29,002 bases of DNA from Saccoglossus kowalevskii (GCF_000003605.2 NW_003150882.1:1-29002), one strand, 5' to 3'. Shown: positions 9,560 through 20,639, counted from the stretch's first letter. Numbers and translations are program-made. Notes: generated by a model not told the origin, from the sequence alone.

Positions 9560-10860
9560 GTGCAGTATAAGGAGTTGCTAATTTTGACATACTTATGTGT
9601 AGGGTAATGTTGATTTCTATGTTGGTCCAGTGCAAGGAGTTGCTAATTTTGACATACGTATGTGTAGGGTGATGTTGATTACTATGTTGGTGCAGTATAA
9701 GGAGTTGCTTATTTTGACATACGTATGTGTAGGGTGATGTTGATTTCTATGTTGGTGCAGTATAAGGAGTTGCTAATTTAGACATACGTATGTGTAGGGT
9801 GATGTTGATTACTATGTTGGTGCAGTGTAAGGAGTTGTTAATTTTGACATACGTGTGTGTGTAGGGTGATGTTGATTACTATGTTGGTGCAGTGCAAGGA
9901 GTTGCTAATTTTGACATACGTGTGTGTAGGGTGATGTTGATTACTATGTTGGTGCAGTGCAAGGAGTTGCTAATTTTGACATACGTATGTGTAGGGTGAT
10001 GTTGATTTCTATGTTGGTCCAGTGCAAGGAGTTGCTTATTTTGACATACGTATGTGTAGGGTGATGTTGATTTCTATGTTGGTGCAGTGTAAGGAGTTGC
10101 TAATTTTGACATACGTATGTGTAGGGTGATGTTGATTTCTATGTTGGTCCAGTGCAAGGAGTTGCTAATTTTGACATACGTGTGTGTAGGGTGATGTTGA
10201 TTACTATGTTGGTCCAGTGCAAGGAGTTGCTAATTTTGACATACGTGTGTGTAGGGTGATGTTGATTACTATGTTGGTGCAGTGCAAGGAGTTGCTAATT
10301 TTGACATACTTATGTGTAGGGTAATGTTGATTTCTATGTTGGTCCAGTTCAAGGAGTTGCTAATTTTGACATACGTATGTGTAGGGTGATGTTGATTACT
10401 ATGTTGGTGCAGTATAAGGAGTTGCTTATTTTGACATACGTATGTGTAGGGTGATGTTGATTTCTATGTTGGTGCAGTGTAAGGAGTTGCTAATTTTGAC
10501 ATACGTATGTGTAGGGTGATGTTGATTTCTATGTTGGTCCAGTGCAAGGAGTTGCTAATTTTGACATACGTGTGTGTAGGGTGATGTTGATTACTATGTT
10601 GGTGCAGTGCAAGGAGTTGCTAATTTTGACATACTTATGTGTAGGGTAATGTTGATTTCTATGTTGGTCCAGTGCAAGGAGTTGCTCATTTTGACATACG
10701 TATGTGTAGGGTGATGTTGTTTTCTACGTTGGTGCAGTCTAAGGAGTTGCTAATTTTGACATACGTGTGTGTAGGGTGATGTTGATTACTATGTTGGTGC
10801 AGTGCAAGGAGTTGCTAATTTTGACATACGTATGTGTAGGGTGATGTTGATTTCTATGTT
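9560..10860 (+). repeat. Approximately 1.3-kb block related to 19.07-20.34 kb
   Basis: The order of monomer types across this block matches 19.07-20.34 kb at an offset of 9513 bases (146 monomers plus mapped indels). It includes the approach to the marker monomer, the marker itself, the cassette with GTTCAAGG (about 10347), and the m4-m5-m6 run near 10.62-10.80 kb. Differences include GTGCAAGG against GTATAAGG in one CTTATG monomer, and GCTCATTTT near 10685. Confidence 0.83.
9825..9891 (+). repeat. 67-bp marker monomer 4
   Basis: This is a standard marker, 81 monomers after marker 3. It is followed by the full cassette order seen after marker 1 for about eight monomers. Confidence 0.95.
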
Positions 10861-11633
10861 GGTGCTGTGTAAGGAGTTGCTAATTTTGACATACGTATGT
10901 GTAGGGTGATGTTGATTACTATGTTGGTGCAGTGCAAGGAGTTGCTAATTTTGACATACATATGTGTAGGGTGATGTTGATTTCTATGTTGGTCCAGTGC
11001 AAGGAGTTGCTAATTTTGACATACGTGTGTGTAGGGTGATGTTGATTACTATGTTGGTGCAGTGCAAGGAGTTGCTAATTTTGACATACGTATGTGTAGG
11101 GTGATGTTGATTTCTATGTTGGTGCAGTGTAAGGAGTTGCTAATTTTGAAATACGTATGTGTAGGGTGATGTTGATTTCTATGTTGGTGCAGTATAAGGA
11201 GTTGCTTATTTTGACATACGTATGTGTAGGGTGATGTTGATTTCTATGTTGGTGCAGTGTAAGGAGTTGCTAATTTTGACATATGTATGTGTAGGGTGAT
11301 GTTGATTTCTATGTTGGTCCAGTGCAAGGAGTTGCTAATTTTGACATATGTATGTGTAGGGTGATGTTGATTTTAATTTTGGTGCAGTATAAGAAGTTGC
11401 TTATTTTGACATACGTATGTGTAGGGTGATGTTGATTTCTATGTTGGTGCAGTGTAAGGAGTTGCTAATTTTGACATACGTATGTGTAGGGTGATGTTGA
11501 TTTCTATGTTGGTCCAGTGCAAGGAGTTGCTAATTTTGACATATGTATGTGTAGGGTGATGTTGATTTCTATGTTGGTCCAGTGCAAGGAGTTGCTAATT
11601 TTGACATACGTGTGTGTAGGGTGATGTTGATTA
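10861..11633 (+). repeat. Mixed monomers between duplicated blocks
   Basis: This begins after the GTGCT monomer near 10864 and includes a CATACATATG unit, a GACATAC unit changed to GAAATAC (about 11149) and several CATATGTATG units. A monomer at about 11341-11405 combines CATATGTATG with GATTTTAATTTTGG and is followed by AAGAAGTTGC. It resembles the first monomer of the window. No net indel is present. Confidence 0.82.
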
Positions 11634-13330
11634 CTATGTTGGTCCAGTGCAAGGAGTTGCTAATTTTGACATGCGTATGTGTAGGGTGATGTTGATTACT
11701 ATGTTGGTGCAGTATAAGGAGTTGCTAATTTTGACATACGTATGTGTAGGGTAATGTTGATTTCTATGTTGGTGAAGTGCAAGGAGTTGCTAATTTTGAC
11801 ATACGTATGTGTAGGGTAATGATGATTTCTATGTTGGTGCCGTGCAAGGAGTTGCTAATTTTGACATACGTATGTGTAGGGTAATGTTGATTTTTATGTT
11901 GGTCCAGTGCAAGGAGTTGCTAATTTTGACATACGTATGTGTAGGGTGATGTTGTTTTCTACGTTGGTGCAGTCTAAGGAGTTGGTAATTTTGACATACG
12001 TATGTGTAGGGTGATGTTGATTTCTATGTTGGTGCAGTATAAGGAGTTGCTAATTTAGACATACGTATGTGTAGGGTGATGTTGATTACTATGTTGGTGC
12101 AGTATAAGGAGTTGCTAATTTTGACATACGTATGTGTAGGGTGATGTTGATTTCTATGTTGGTCCAGTGCAAGGAGTTGCTAATTTTGACATACGTGTGT
12201 GTAGGGTGATGTTGATTACTATGTTGGTGCAGTGCAAGGAGTTGCTAATTTTGACATATGTATGTGTAGGGTGATGTTGATTTCTATGTTGGTGCAGTAT
12301 AAGGAGTTGCTAATTTAGACATACGTATGTGTAGGGTGATGTTGATTACTATGTTGGTGCAGTGTAAGGAGTTGTTAATTTTGACATACGTGTGTGTGTA
12401 GGGTGATGTTGATTACTATGTTGGTGCAGTGCAAGGAGTTGCTAATTTTGACATACGTGTGTGTAGGGTGATGTTGATTACTATGTTGGTGCAGTGCAAG
12501 GAGTTGCTAATTTTGACATACGTATGTGTAGGGTGATGTTGATTTCTATGTTGGTCCAGTGCAAGGAGTTGCTTATTTTGACATACGTATGTGTAGGGTG
12601 ATGTTGATTTCTATGTTGGTGCAGTGTAAGGAGTTGCTAATTTTGACATACGTATGTGTAGGGTGATGTTGATTTCTATGTTGGTCCAGTGCAAGGAGTT
12701 GCTAATTTTGACATACGTGTGTGTAGGGTGATGTTGATTACTATGTTGGTCCAGTGCAAGGAGTTGCTAATTTTGACATACGTGTGTGTAGGGTGATGTT
12801 GATTACTATGTTGGTGCAGTGCAAGGAGTTGCTAATTTTGACATACTTATGTGTAGGGTAATGTTGATTTCTATGTTGGTCCAGTGCAAGGAGTTGCTAA
12901 TTTTGACATACGTATGTGTAGGGTGATGTTGATTACTATGTTGGTGCAGTGCAAGGAGTTGCTAATTTTTGACATACTTATGTGTAAGGGTAATGTTTGA
13001 TTTCTATGTTGGTCCAGTGCAAGGAATTTGCTTAATTTTGACATACGTATGTGTAGGGTGATGTTGATTTACTATGTTGGTGCTGTGCAAGGAGTTGCTA
13101 TTTTTGGACATACTTTATGTGTAGAGGTAATGGTTGATTTCAATGTTGGTCCAGTGCAAGGGAGTTTGCTAATTTTGACATACGTATGTGTAGGGGTGAT
13201 GTTGTTTTGTACGTTGGTGCAGTATAAGGGAGTTGCTAATTTTGACATACGTGTGTGTAGGGTGATGTTGATTACCATGTTGGTGCAGTGCAAGGAGTTG
13301 CTAATTTTGACATACGTATGTGTAGGGTGA
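11634..13330 (+). repeat. Macro-repeat copy 1 (43-monomer spacing to copy 2)
   Basis: From 11634 to about 12969 the sequence matches 14446-15781 at a constant offset of 2812 bases with few mismatches. Diagnostic order: CATGCGTATG, GTGAAGTGC (11772), GATGATGATTTC ending GTGCC, GATTTTTATG, GTTGTTTTCTACG, GTCTAAGGAGTTGGTAAT, AATTTAGAC, CATATGTATG, AATTTAGAC and the 67-bp marker (12362). Beyond 12970 homology continues, but inside an indel-rich patch. Confidence 0.88.
12362..12428 (+). repeat. 67-bp marker monomer 5
   Basis: This is a standard marker lying within macro-repeat copy 1. It is 39 monomers after marker 4 and 43 before marker 6. Confidence 0.95.
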
Positions 13331-13340
13331 TGTTGATTTT
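12970..13340 (+). repeat. Dense indel patch with fifteen single-base insertions
   Basis: I count fifteen +1 changes in about 370 bp. They include CTAATTTTTGAC, GTAAGGGTAATG, ATGTTTGATTT, GGAATTTGCTTAA, GATTTACTATG, ATTTTTGGACATACTTTATG, GTAGAGGTAATGG, CAAGGGAGTTTGC, TAGGGGTG, ATAAGGGAG and GATTTTCTATG. Their sum exactly explains the 2812-base distance between the GTGAAGTGC monomers at 11772 and 14584 (43 x 65 + 2 + 15). Nearly all lengthen a short run. Such one-sided errors confined to a few monomers suggest an unpolished consensus segment. The longest forward open frame in the window (13028-13330) is created by these shifts. Confidence 0.88.
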
Positions 13341-13483
13341 CTATGTTGGTGCTGTGTAAGGAGTTGCTAATTTTGACATACGTATGTGTAGGGTAATGTT
13401 GATTTCTATGTTGGTGCAGTGCAAGGAGTTGCTAATTTTGACATATGTATGTGTAGGGTGATGTTGATTTCTATGTTGGTCCA

Positions 13484-13678
13484 GTGCAAGTAGTTGCTAA
13501 TTTTGACATACGTGTGTGTAGGCTGATGTTGATTACTATGTTGGTGCAGTGCAAGGAGTTGCTAATTTTGACATACGCATGTGTAGGGTAATGTTGATTT
13601 CTATGTTGGTCCAGTGCAAGGAGTTGCTAATTTTGACATACGTGTGTGTAGGGTGATGTTGATTACTATGTTGGTGCA
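13484..13678 (+). repeat. 9-mer repeat fragment, m1 to m3
   Basis: The order is m1 with CAAGTAGTTG and GTAGGCTGATG, m2 with CGCATG followed by GTAATG, then m3 (CGTGTG/GATTAC). The m2 combination CGCATG + GTAATG is shared with the unit near 23.66 kb. A GATTACCATG variant upstream (13271) is likewise shared with 23356, a distance of 155 monomers plus mapped indels. The two regions are therefore related copies. Confidence 0.85.
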
Positions 13679-16006
13679 GTGCAAGGAGTTGCTAATTTTG
13701 ACATACGTATGTGTAGGGTGATGTTGATTACTATGTTGGTGCAGTGCAAGGAGTTGCTAATTTTGACATACTTATGTGTAGGGTAATGATGATTTCTATG
13801 TTGGTGCCGTGCAAGGAGTTGCTAATTTTGACATACGTATGTGTAGGGTAATGTTGATTTCTATGTTGGTCCAGTGCAAGGAGTTGCTAATTTTGACATA
13901 CGTATGTGTAGGGTGATGTTGTTTTCTACGTTGGTGCAGTCTAAGGAGTTGCTAATTTTGACATACGTGTGTGTAGGGTGATGTTCATTACTATGTTGGT
14001 GCAGTGCAAGGAGTTGCTAATTTTGACATACGTATGTGTAGGGTGATGTTGATTTCTATGTTGGTGCTGTGTAAGGAGTTGCTAATTTTGACATACGTAT
14101 GTGTAGGGTAATGTTGATTTCTATGTTGGTGCAGTGCAAGGAGTTGCTAATTTTGACATATGTATGTGTAGGGTGATGTTGATTTCTGTGTTGGTCCCGT
14201 GCAAGGAGTTGCTAATTTTGACATACGTGTGTGTAGGGTGATGTTGATTACTATGTTGGTGCAGTGCAAGGAGTTGCTAATTTTGACATATGTATGTGTA
14301 GGGTGATGTTGATTTCTATGTTGGTCCAGTGCAAGGAGTTGCTAATTTTGACATACGTGTGTGTAGGGTGATGTTGATTACTATGTTGGTGCAGTGCAAG
14401 GAGTTGCTAATTTTGACATACGTATGTGTAGGGTGATGTTGATTTCTATGTTGGTCCAGTGCAAGGAGTTGCTAATTTTGACATGCGTATGTGTAGGGTG
14501 ATGTTGATTACTATGTTGGTGCAGTATAAGGAGTTGCTAATTTTGACATACGTATGTGTAGGGTAATGTTGATTTCTATGTTGGTGAAGTGCAAGGAGTT
14601 GCTAATTTTGACATACGTATGTGTAGGGTAATGATGATTTCTATGTTGGTGCCGTGCAAGGAGTTGCTAATTTTGACATACGTATGTGTAGGGTAATGTT
14701 GATTTTTATGTTGGTCCAGTGCAAGGAGTTGCTAATTTTGACATACGTATGTGTAGGGTGATGTTGTTTTCTACGTTGGAGCAGTCTAAGGAGTTGGTAA
14801 TTTTGACATACGTATGTGTAGGGTGATGTTGATTTCTATGTTGGTGCAGTATAAGGAGTTGCTAATTTAGACATACGTATGTGTAGGGTGATGTTGATTA
14901 CTATGTTGGTGCAGTATAAGGAGTTGCTAATTTTGACATACGTATGTGTAGGGTGATGTTGATTTCTATGTTGGTCCAGTGCAAGGAGTTGCTAATTTTG
15001 ACATACGTGTGTGTAGGGTGATGTTGATTACTATGTTGGTGCAGTGCAAGGAGTTGCTAATTTTGACATATGTATGTGTAGGGTGATGTTGATTTCTATG
15101 TTGGTGCAGTATAAGGAGTTGCTAATTTAGACATACGTATGTGTAGGGTGATGTTGATTACTATGTTGGTGCAGTGTAAGGAGTTGTTAATTTTGACATA
15201 CGTGTGTGTGTAGGGTGATGTTGATTACTATGTTGGTGCAGTGCAAGGAGTTGCTAATTTTGACATACGTGTGTGTAGGGTGATCTTGATTACTATGTTG
15301 GTGCAGTGCAAGGAGTTGCTAATTTTGACATACGTATGTGTAGGGTGATGTTGATTTCTATGTTGGTCCAGTGCAAGGAGTTGCTTATTTTGACATACGT
15401 ATGTGTAGGGTGATGTTGATTTCTATGTTGGTGCAGTGTAAGGAGTTGCTAATTTTGACATACGTATGTGTAGGGTGATGTTGATTTCTATGTTGGTCCA
15501 GTGCAAGGAGTTGCTAATTTTGACATACGTGTGTGTAGGGTGATGTTGATTACTATGTTGGTCCAGTGCAAGGAGTTGCTAATTTTGACATACGTGTGTG
15601 TAGGGTGATGTTGATTACTATGTTGGTGCAGTGCAAGGAGTTGCTAATTTTGACATACTTATGTGTAGGGTAATGTTGATTTCTATGTTGGTCCAGTGCA
15701 AGGTGTTGCTAATTTTGACATACGTACGTGTAGGGTGATGTTGATTACTATGTTGGTGCAGTGCAAGGAGTTGCTAATTTTGACATACTTATGTGTAGGG
15801 TAATGTTGATTTCTATGTTGGTCCAGTGCAAGGAGTTGCTAATTTTGACATACGTATGTGTAGGGTGATGTTGATTACTATGTTGGTGCAGTATAAGGAG
15901 TTGCTAATTTTGACATACTTATGTGTAGGGTAATGTTGATTTCTATGTTGGTCCAGTGCAAGGAGTTGCTAATTTTGACATACGTATGTGTAGGGTGATG
16001 TTGATT
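13591..16006 (+). repeat. Macro-repeat copy 2, 2,416-bp block
   Basis: This block matches 16778-19193 at a constant offset of 3187 bases (49 monomers plus one 67-bp unit). I see about a dozen substitutions and no indel. Differences on this copy include GTTCATTAC (about 13985), TCTGTGTTGGTCCCG (about 14186-14200), TTGGAGCAG (about 14776), GATCTTG (about 15283), AAGGTGTTG (about 15702) and CGTACGTG (about 15723). Boundaries are set by mismatches at 13590 and 16007. The first 1.5 kb after 14446 also matches macro-repeat copy 1. Confidence 0.92.
15174..15240 (+). repeat. 67-bp marker monomer 6
   Basis: This is a standard marker within macro-repeat copy 2. The following cassette keeps the GATCTTG variant seen after marker 1. 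Confidence 0.95.
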
Positions 16007-16777
16007 TCTATGTTGGTCCAGTGCAAGGAGTTGCTAATTTTGACATACGTGTGTGTAGGGTGATGTTGATTTCTATGCTGGTCCAGTGCAAGGAGTTGCT
16101 AATTTTGACATACGTGTGTGTAGGGTGATGTTGATTACTATGTTGGTGCAGTATAAGGAGTTGCTTATTTTGACATACGTATGTGTAGGGTGATGTTGAT
16201 TTCTATGTTGGTGCTGTGTAAGGAGTTGCTAATTTTGACATACGTATGTGTAGGGTAATGTTGATTTCTATGTTGGTGCAGTGCAAGGAGTTGCTAATTT
16301 TGACATATGTATGTGTAGGGTGATGTTGATTTCTATGTTGGTCCAGTGCAAGGAGTTGCTAATTTTGACATACGTGTGTGTAGGGTGATGTTGATTACTA
16401 TGTTGGTGCAGTGCAAGGAGTTGCTAATTTTGACATATGTATGTGTAGGGTGATGTTGATTTCTATGTTGGTCCAGTGCAAGGAGTTGCTAATTTTGACA
16501 TACGTGTGTGTAGGGTGATGTTGATTACTATGTTGGTGCAGTGCAAGGAGTTGCTAATTTTGACATACGTATGTGTAGGGTAATGATGATTTCTATGTTG
16601 GTGCAGTCTAAGGAGTTGGTAATTTTGACATACGTATGTGTAGGGTGATGTTGATTTCTATGTTGGTGCAGTATAAGGAGTTGCTAATTTAGACATACGT
16701 ATGTGTAGGGTGATGTTGATTACTATGTTGGTGCAGTATAAGGAGTTGCTAATTTTGACATACGTATGTGTAGGGTG
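16007..16777 (+). repeat. Linker between macro-repeat copies 2 and 3
   Basis: Copy-specific monomers include a CGTGTG/GATTTC unit with TATGCTGG (about 16050-16080), then GTGCT, GTAATG, CATATGTATG and CGTGTG alternation like 14.07-14.4 kb. The stretch contains the five-monomer deletion junction at 16541-16605, then a GTTGGTAAT monomer, an AATTTAGAC monomer and a GTATAAGG monomer. All of it is satellite. Confidence 0.82.
16541..16605 (+). repeat. Hybrid monomer at a five-monomer deletion junction
   Basis: This monomer begins as a GTGCAAGG/CGTATG unit, carries GTAATGATGATTTC, and is followed directly by GTCTAAGGAGTTGGTAAT. In macro-repeat copies 2 and 3 the distance from the preceding second CATATGTATG core to GTTGGTAAT is 506 bases (14287 to 14793, and 17474 to 17980). 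Here it is 181 bases (16434 to 16615), a difference of exactly 325 bases or five monomers. The register is unbroken, which fits unequal exchange between aligned monomers. Confidence 0.88.
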
Positions 16778-17712
16778 ATGTTGATTTCTATGTTGGTCCA
16801 GTGCAAGGAGTTGCTAATTTTGACATACGTGTGTGTAGGGTGATGTTGATTACTATGTTGGTGCAGTGCAAGGAGTTGCTAATTTTGACATACGTATGTG
16901 TAGGGTGATGTTGATTACTATGTTGGTGCAGTGCAAGGAGTTGCTAATTTTGACATACTTATGTGTAGGGTAATGATGATTTCTATGTTGGTGCCGTGCA
17001 AGGAGTTGCTAATTTTGACATACGTATGTGTAGGGCAATGTTGATTTCTATGTTGGTCCAGTGCAAGGAGTTGCTAATTTTGACATACGTATGTGTAGGG
17101 TGATGTTGTTTTCTACGTTGGTGCAGTCTAAGGAGTTGATAATTTTGACATACGTGTGTGTAGGGTGATGTTGATTACTATGTTGGTGCAGTGCAAGGAG
17201 TTGCTAATTTTGACATACGTATGTGTAGGGTGATGTTGATTTCTATGTTGGTGCTGTGTAAGGAGTTGCTAATTTTGACATACGTATGTGTAGGGTAATG
17301 TTGATTTCTATGTTGGTGCAGTGCAAGGAGTTGCTAATTTTGACATATGTATGTGTAGGGTGATGTTGATTTCTATGTTGGTCCAGTGCAAGGAGTTGCT
17401 AATTTTGACATACGTGTGTGTAGGGTGATGTTGATTACTATGTTGGTGCAGTGCAAGGAGTTGCTAATTTTGACATATGTATGTGTAGGGTGATGTTGAT
17501 TTCTATGTTGGTCCAGTGCAAGGAGTTGCTAATTTTGACATACGTGTGTGTAGGGTGATGTTGATTACTATGTTGGTGCAGTGCAAGGAGTTGCTAATTT
17601 TGACATACGTATGTGTAGGGTGATGTTGATTTCTATGTTGGTCCAGTGCAAGGAGTTGCTAATTTTGACATGCGTATGTGTAGGGTGATGTTGATTACTA
17701 TGTTGGTGCAGT
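16766..17712 (+). repeat. Block shared with 26068-27016
   Basis: This stretch overlaps macro-repeat copy 3 and matches 26068-27016 at an offset of 9302 (143 monomers plus mapped indels). The two share the rare GTCTAAGGAGTTGATAAT monomer (17135 and 26437). The partner differs by the two inserted bases near 26864-26873 and a few substitutions, such as GGGCAATG here (about 17034). Confidence 0.87.
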
Positions 17713-19193
17713 ATAAGGAGTTGCTAATTTTGACATACGTATGTGTAGGGTAATGTTGATTTCTATGTTGGTGAAGTGCAAGGAGTTGCTAATTTTGACA
17801 TACGTATGTGTAGGGTAATGATGATTTCTATGTTGGTGCCGTGCAAGGAGTTGCTAATTTTGACATACGTATGTGTAGGGTAATGTTGATTTTTATGTTG
17901 GTCCAGTGCAAGGAGTTGCTAATTTTGACATACGTATGTGTAGGGTGATGTTGTTTTCTACGTTGGTGCAGTCTAAGGAGTTGGTAATTTTGACATACGT
18001 ATGTGTAGGGTGATGTTGATTTCTATGTTGGTGCAGTATAAGGAGTTGCTAATTTAGACATACGTATGTGTAGGGTGATGTTGATTACTATGTTGGTGCA
18101 GTATAAGGAGTTGCTAATTTTGACATGCGTATGTGTAGGGTGATGTTGATTTCTATGTTGGTCCAGTGCAAGGAGTTGCTAATTTTGACATACGTGTGTG
18201 TAGGGTGATGTTGATTACTATGTTGGTGCAGTGCAAGGAGTTGCTAATTTTGACATACGTATGTGTAGGGTGATGTTGATTTCTATGTTGGTGCAGTATA
18301 AGGAGTTGCTAATTTTGACATACGTATGTGTAGGGTGATGTTGATTACTATGTTGGTGCAGTGTAAGGAGTTGTTAATTTTGACATACGTGTGTGTGTAG
18401 GGTGATGTTGATTACTATGTTGGTGCAGTGCAAGGAGTTGCTAATTTTGACATACGTGTGTGTAGGGTGATGTTGATTACTATGTTGGTGCAGTGCAAGG
18501 AGTTGCTAATTTTGACATACGTATGTGTAGGGTGATGTTGATTTCTATGTTGGTCCAGTGCAAGGAGTTGCTTATTTTGACATACGTATGTGTAGGGTGA
18601 TGTTGATTTCTATGTTGGTGCAGTGTAAGGAGTTGCTAATTTTGACATACGTATGTGTAGGGTGATGTTGATTTCTATGTTGGTCCAGTGCAAGGAGTTG
18701 CTAATTTTGACATACGTGTGTGTAGGGTGATGTTGATTACTATGTTGGTCCAGTGCAAGGAGTTGCTAATTTTGACATACGTGTGTGTAGGGTGATGTTG
18801 ATTACTATGTTGGTGCAGTGCAAGGAGTTGCTAATTTTGACATACTTATGTGTAGGGTAATGTTGATTTCTATGTTGGTCCAGTGCAAGGAGTTGCTAAT
18901 TTTGACATACGTATGTGTAGGGTGATGTTGATTACTATGTTGGTGCAGTGCAAGGAGTTGCTAATTTTGACATACTTATGTGTAGGGTAATGTTGATTTC
19001 TATGTTGGTCCAGTGCAAGGAGTTGCTAATTTTGACATACGTATGTGTAGGGTGATGTTGATTACTATGTTGGTGCAGTATAAGGAGTTGCTAATTTTGA
19101 CATACTTATGTGTAGGGTAATGTTGATTTCTATGTTGGTCCAGTGCAAGGAGTTGCTAATTTTGACATACGTATGTGTAGGGTGATGTTGATT
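16778..19193 (+). repeat. Macro-repeat copy 3, 2,416-bp block
   Basis: This is the partner of 13591-16006. Copy-specific variants are GGGCAATG (about 17034), GTTGATAAT (17135), a CATGCGTATG core near 18124 where copy 2 has CATACGTATG, and AATTTTGAC near 18311 where copy 2 has AATTTAGAC. It includes a GTGAAGTGC monomer (17771) and marker 7. Confidence 0.92.
18361..18427 (+). repeat. 67-bp marker monomer 7
   Basis: This is a standard marker, exactly 3187 bases after marker 6. It is atypical in following an AATTTTGAC rather than an AATTTAGAC monomer. Confidence 0.95.
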
Positions 19194-19337
19194 ACTATGT
19201 TGGTGCAGTATAAGGAGTTGCTTATTTTGACATACGTATGTGTAGGGTGATGTTGATTTCTATGTTGGTGCAGTATAAGGAGTTGCTAATTTAGACATAC
19301 GTATGTGTAGGGTGATGTTGATTACTATGTTGGTGCA

Positions 19338-19404
19338 GTGTAAGGAGTTGTTAATTTTGACATACGTGTGTGTGTAGGGTGATGTTGATTACTATGTTGG
19401 TGCA
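19338..19404 (+). repeat. 67-bp marker monomer 8
   Basis: It lies 15 monomers after marker 7, preceded by the GTATAAGG/GCTTATTTT and GTATAAGG/AATTTAGAC pair, and followed by the full cassette. The short spacing shows that two cassette blocks were joined here. Confidence 0.95.
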
Positions 19405-19550
19405 GTGCAAGGAGTTGCTAATTTTGACATACGTGTGTGTAGGGTGATGTTGATTACTATGTTGGTGCAGTGCAAGGAGTTGCTAATTTTGACATACGTA
19501 TGTGTAGGGTGATGTTGATTTCTATGTTGGTCCAGTGCAAGGAGTTGCTT

Positions 19551-20351
19551 ATTTTGACATACGTATGTGTAGGGTGATGTTGATTTCTATGTTGGTGCAG
19601 TGTAAGGAGTTGCTAATTTTGACATACGTATGTGTAGGGTGATGTTGATTTCTATGTTGGTCCAGTGTAAGGAGTTGCTAATTTTGACATACGTGTGTGT
19701 AGGGTGATGTTGATTACTATGTTGGTCCAGTGCAAGGAGTTGCTAATTTTGACATACGTGTGTGTAGGGTGATGTTGATTACTATGTTGGTGCAGTATAA
19801 GGAGTTGCTAATTTTGACATACTTATGTGTAGGGTAATGTTGATTTCTATGTTGGTCCAGTTCAAGGAGTTGCTAATTTTGACATACGTATGTGTAGGGT
19901 GATGTTGATTACTATGTTGGTGCAGTATAAGGAGTTGCTTATTTTGACATACGTATGTGTAGGGTGATGTTGATTTCTATGTTGGTGCAGTGTAAGGAGT
20001 TGCTAATTTTGACATACGTATGTGTAGGGTGATGTTGATTTCTATGTTGGTCCAGTGCAAGGAGTTGCTAATTTTGACATACGTGTGTGTAGGGTGATGT
20101 TGATTACTATGTTGGTGCAGTGCAAGGAGTTGCTAATTTTGACATACTTATGTGTAGGGTAATGTTGATTTCTATGTTGGTCCAGTGCAAGGAGTTGCTA
20201 ATTTTGACATACGTATGTGTAGGGTGATGTTGTTTTCTACGTTGGTGCAGTCTAAGGAGTTGCTAATTTTGACATACGTGTGTGTAGGGTGATGTTGATT
20301 ACTATGTTGGTGCAGTGCAAGGAGTTGCTAATTTTGACATACGTATGTGTA
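19551..20351 (+). repeat. 801-bp duplicated block, copy A
   Basis: This block matches 24429-25229 at a constant offset of 4878 bases (75 monomers plus 3 mapped extra bases), and I found no mismatch on reading both. It includes the rare GTCCAGTGTAAGG junction (19662), GTCCAGTTCAAGG (about 19857), a GCTTATTTT monomer, and m4-m5-m6 of the 9-mer. Limits are set by mismatches at 19550 (T against A) and 20352 (T against G). Confidence 0.93.
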
Positions 20352-20639
20352 TGGTAATGTTGATTTCTATGTTGGTGCAGTGCAAGGAGTTGCTAATTTT
20401 GACATATGTATGTGTAGGGTGATGTTGATTTCTATGTTGGTCCAGTGCAAGTAGTTGCTAATTTTGACATACGTGTGTGTAGGCTGATGTTGATTACTAT
20501 GTTGGTGCAGTGCAAGGAGTTGCTAATTTTGACATACGCATGTGTAGGGTGATGTTGATTTCTATGTTGGTCCAGTGCAAGGAGTTGCTAATTTTGACAT
20601 ACGTGTGTGTAGGGTGATGTTGATTACTATGTTGGTGCA
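20120..20639 (+). repeat. 9-mer repeat with fused m7/m8 monomer
   Basis: The order is m4, m5 (GTTGTTTTCTACG), m6 (GTCTAAGG), a single monomer at 20315-20379 that combines the m7 start (GTGCAAGG) with the m8 signature (GTATGGTAATG), then m9, m1 (CAAGTAGTTG near 20447), m2 (CGCATG) and m3. One monomer is therefore missing relative to the full 9-mer, with the join inside 20315-20379. A 67-bp marker follows immediately. Confidence 0.88.

Noticed and set aside
13072-13293. Reverse-strand open frame of 73 codons
   Set aside because: Reverse stops (CTA at monomer positions 14 and 53, TTA at 50) all fall in one phase. A 65-bp period therefore brings a stop only every third monomer, and indels here extend the gap. 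No domain or independent evidence of coding.
13028-13330. A 100-codon forward open reading frame, the longest in the window
   Set aside because: It lies inside the patch of fifteen single-base insertions, which repeatedly shift frame and so skip the stops present in every normal monomer. Its translation is simply satellite read in changing frames, and no other array copy preserves it.
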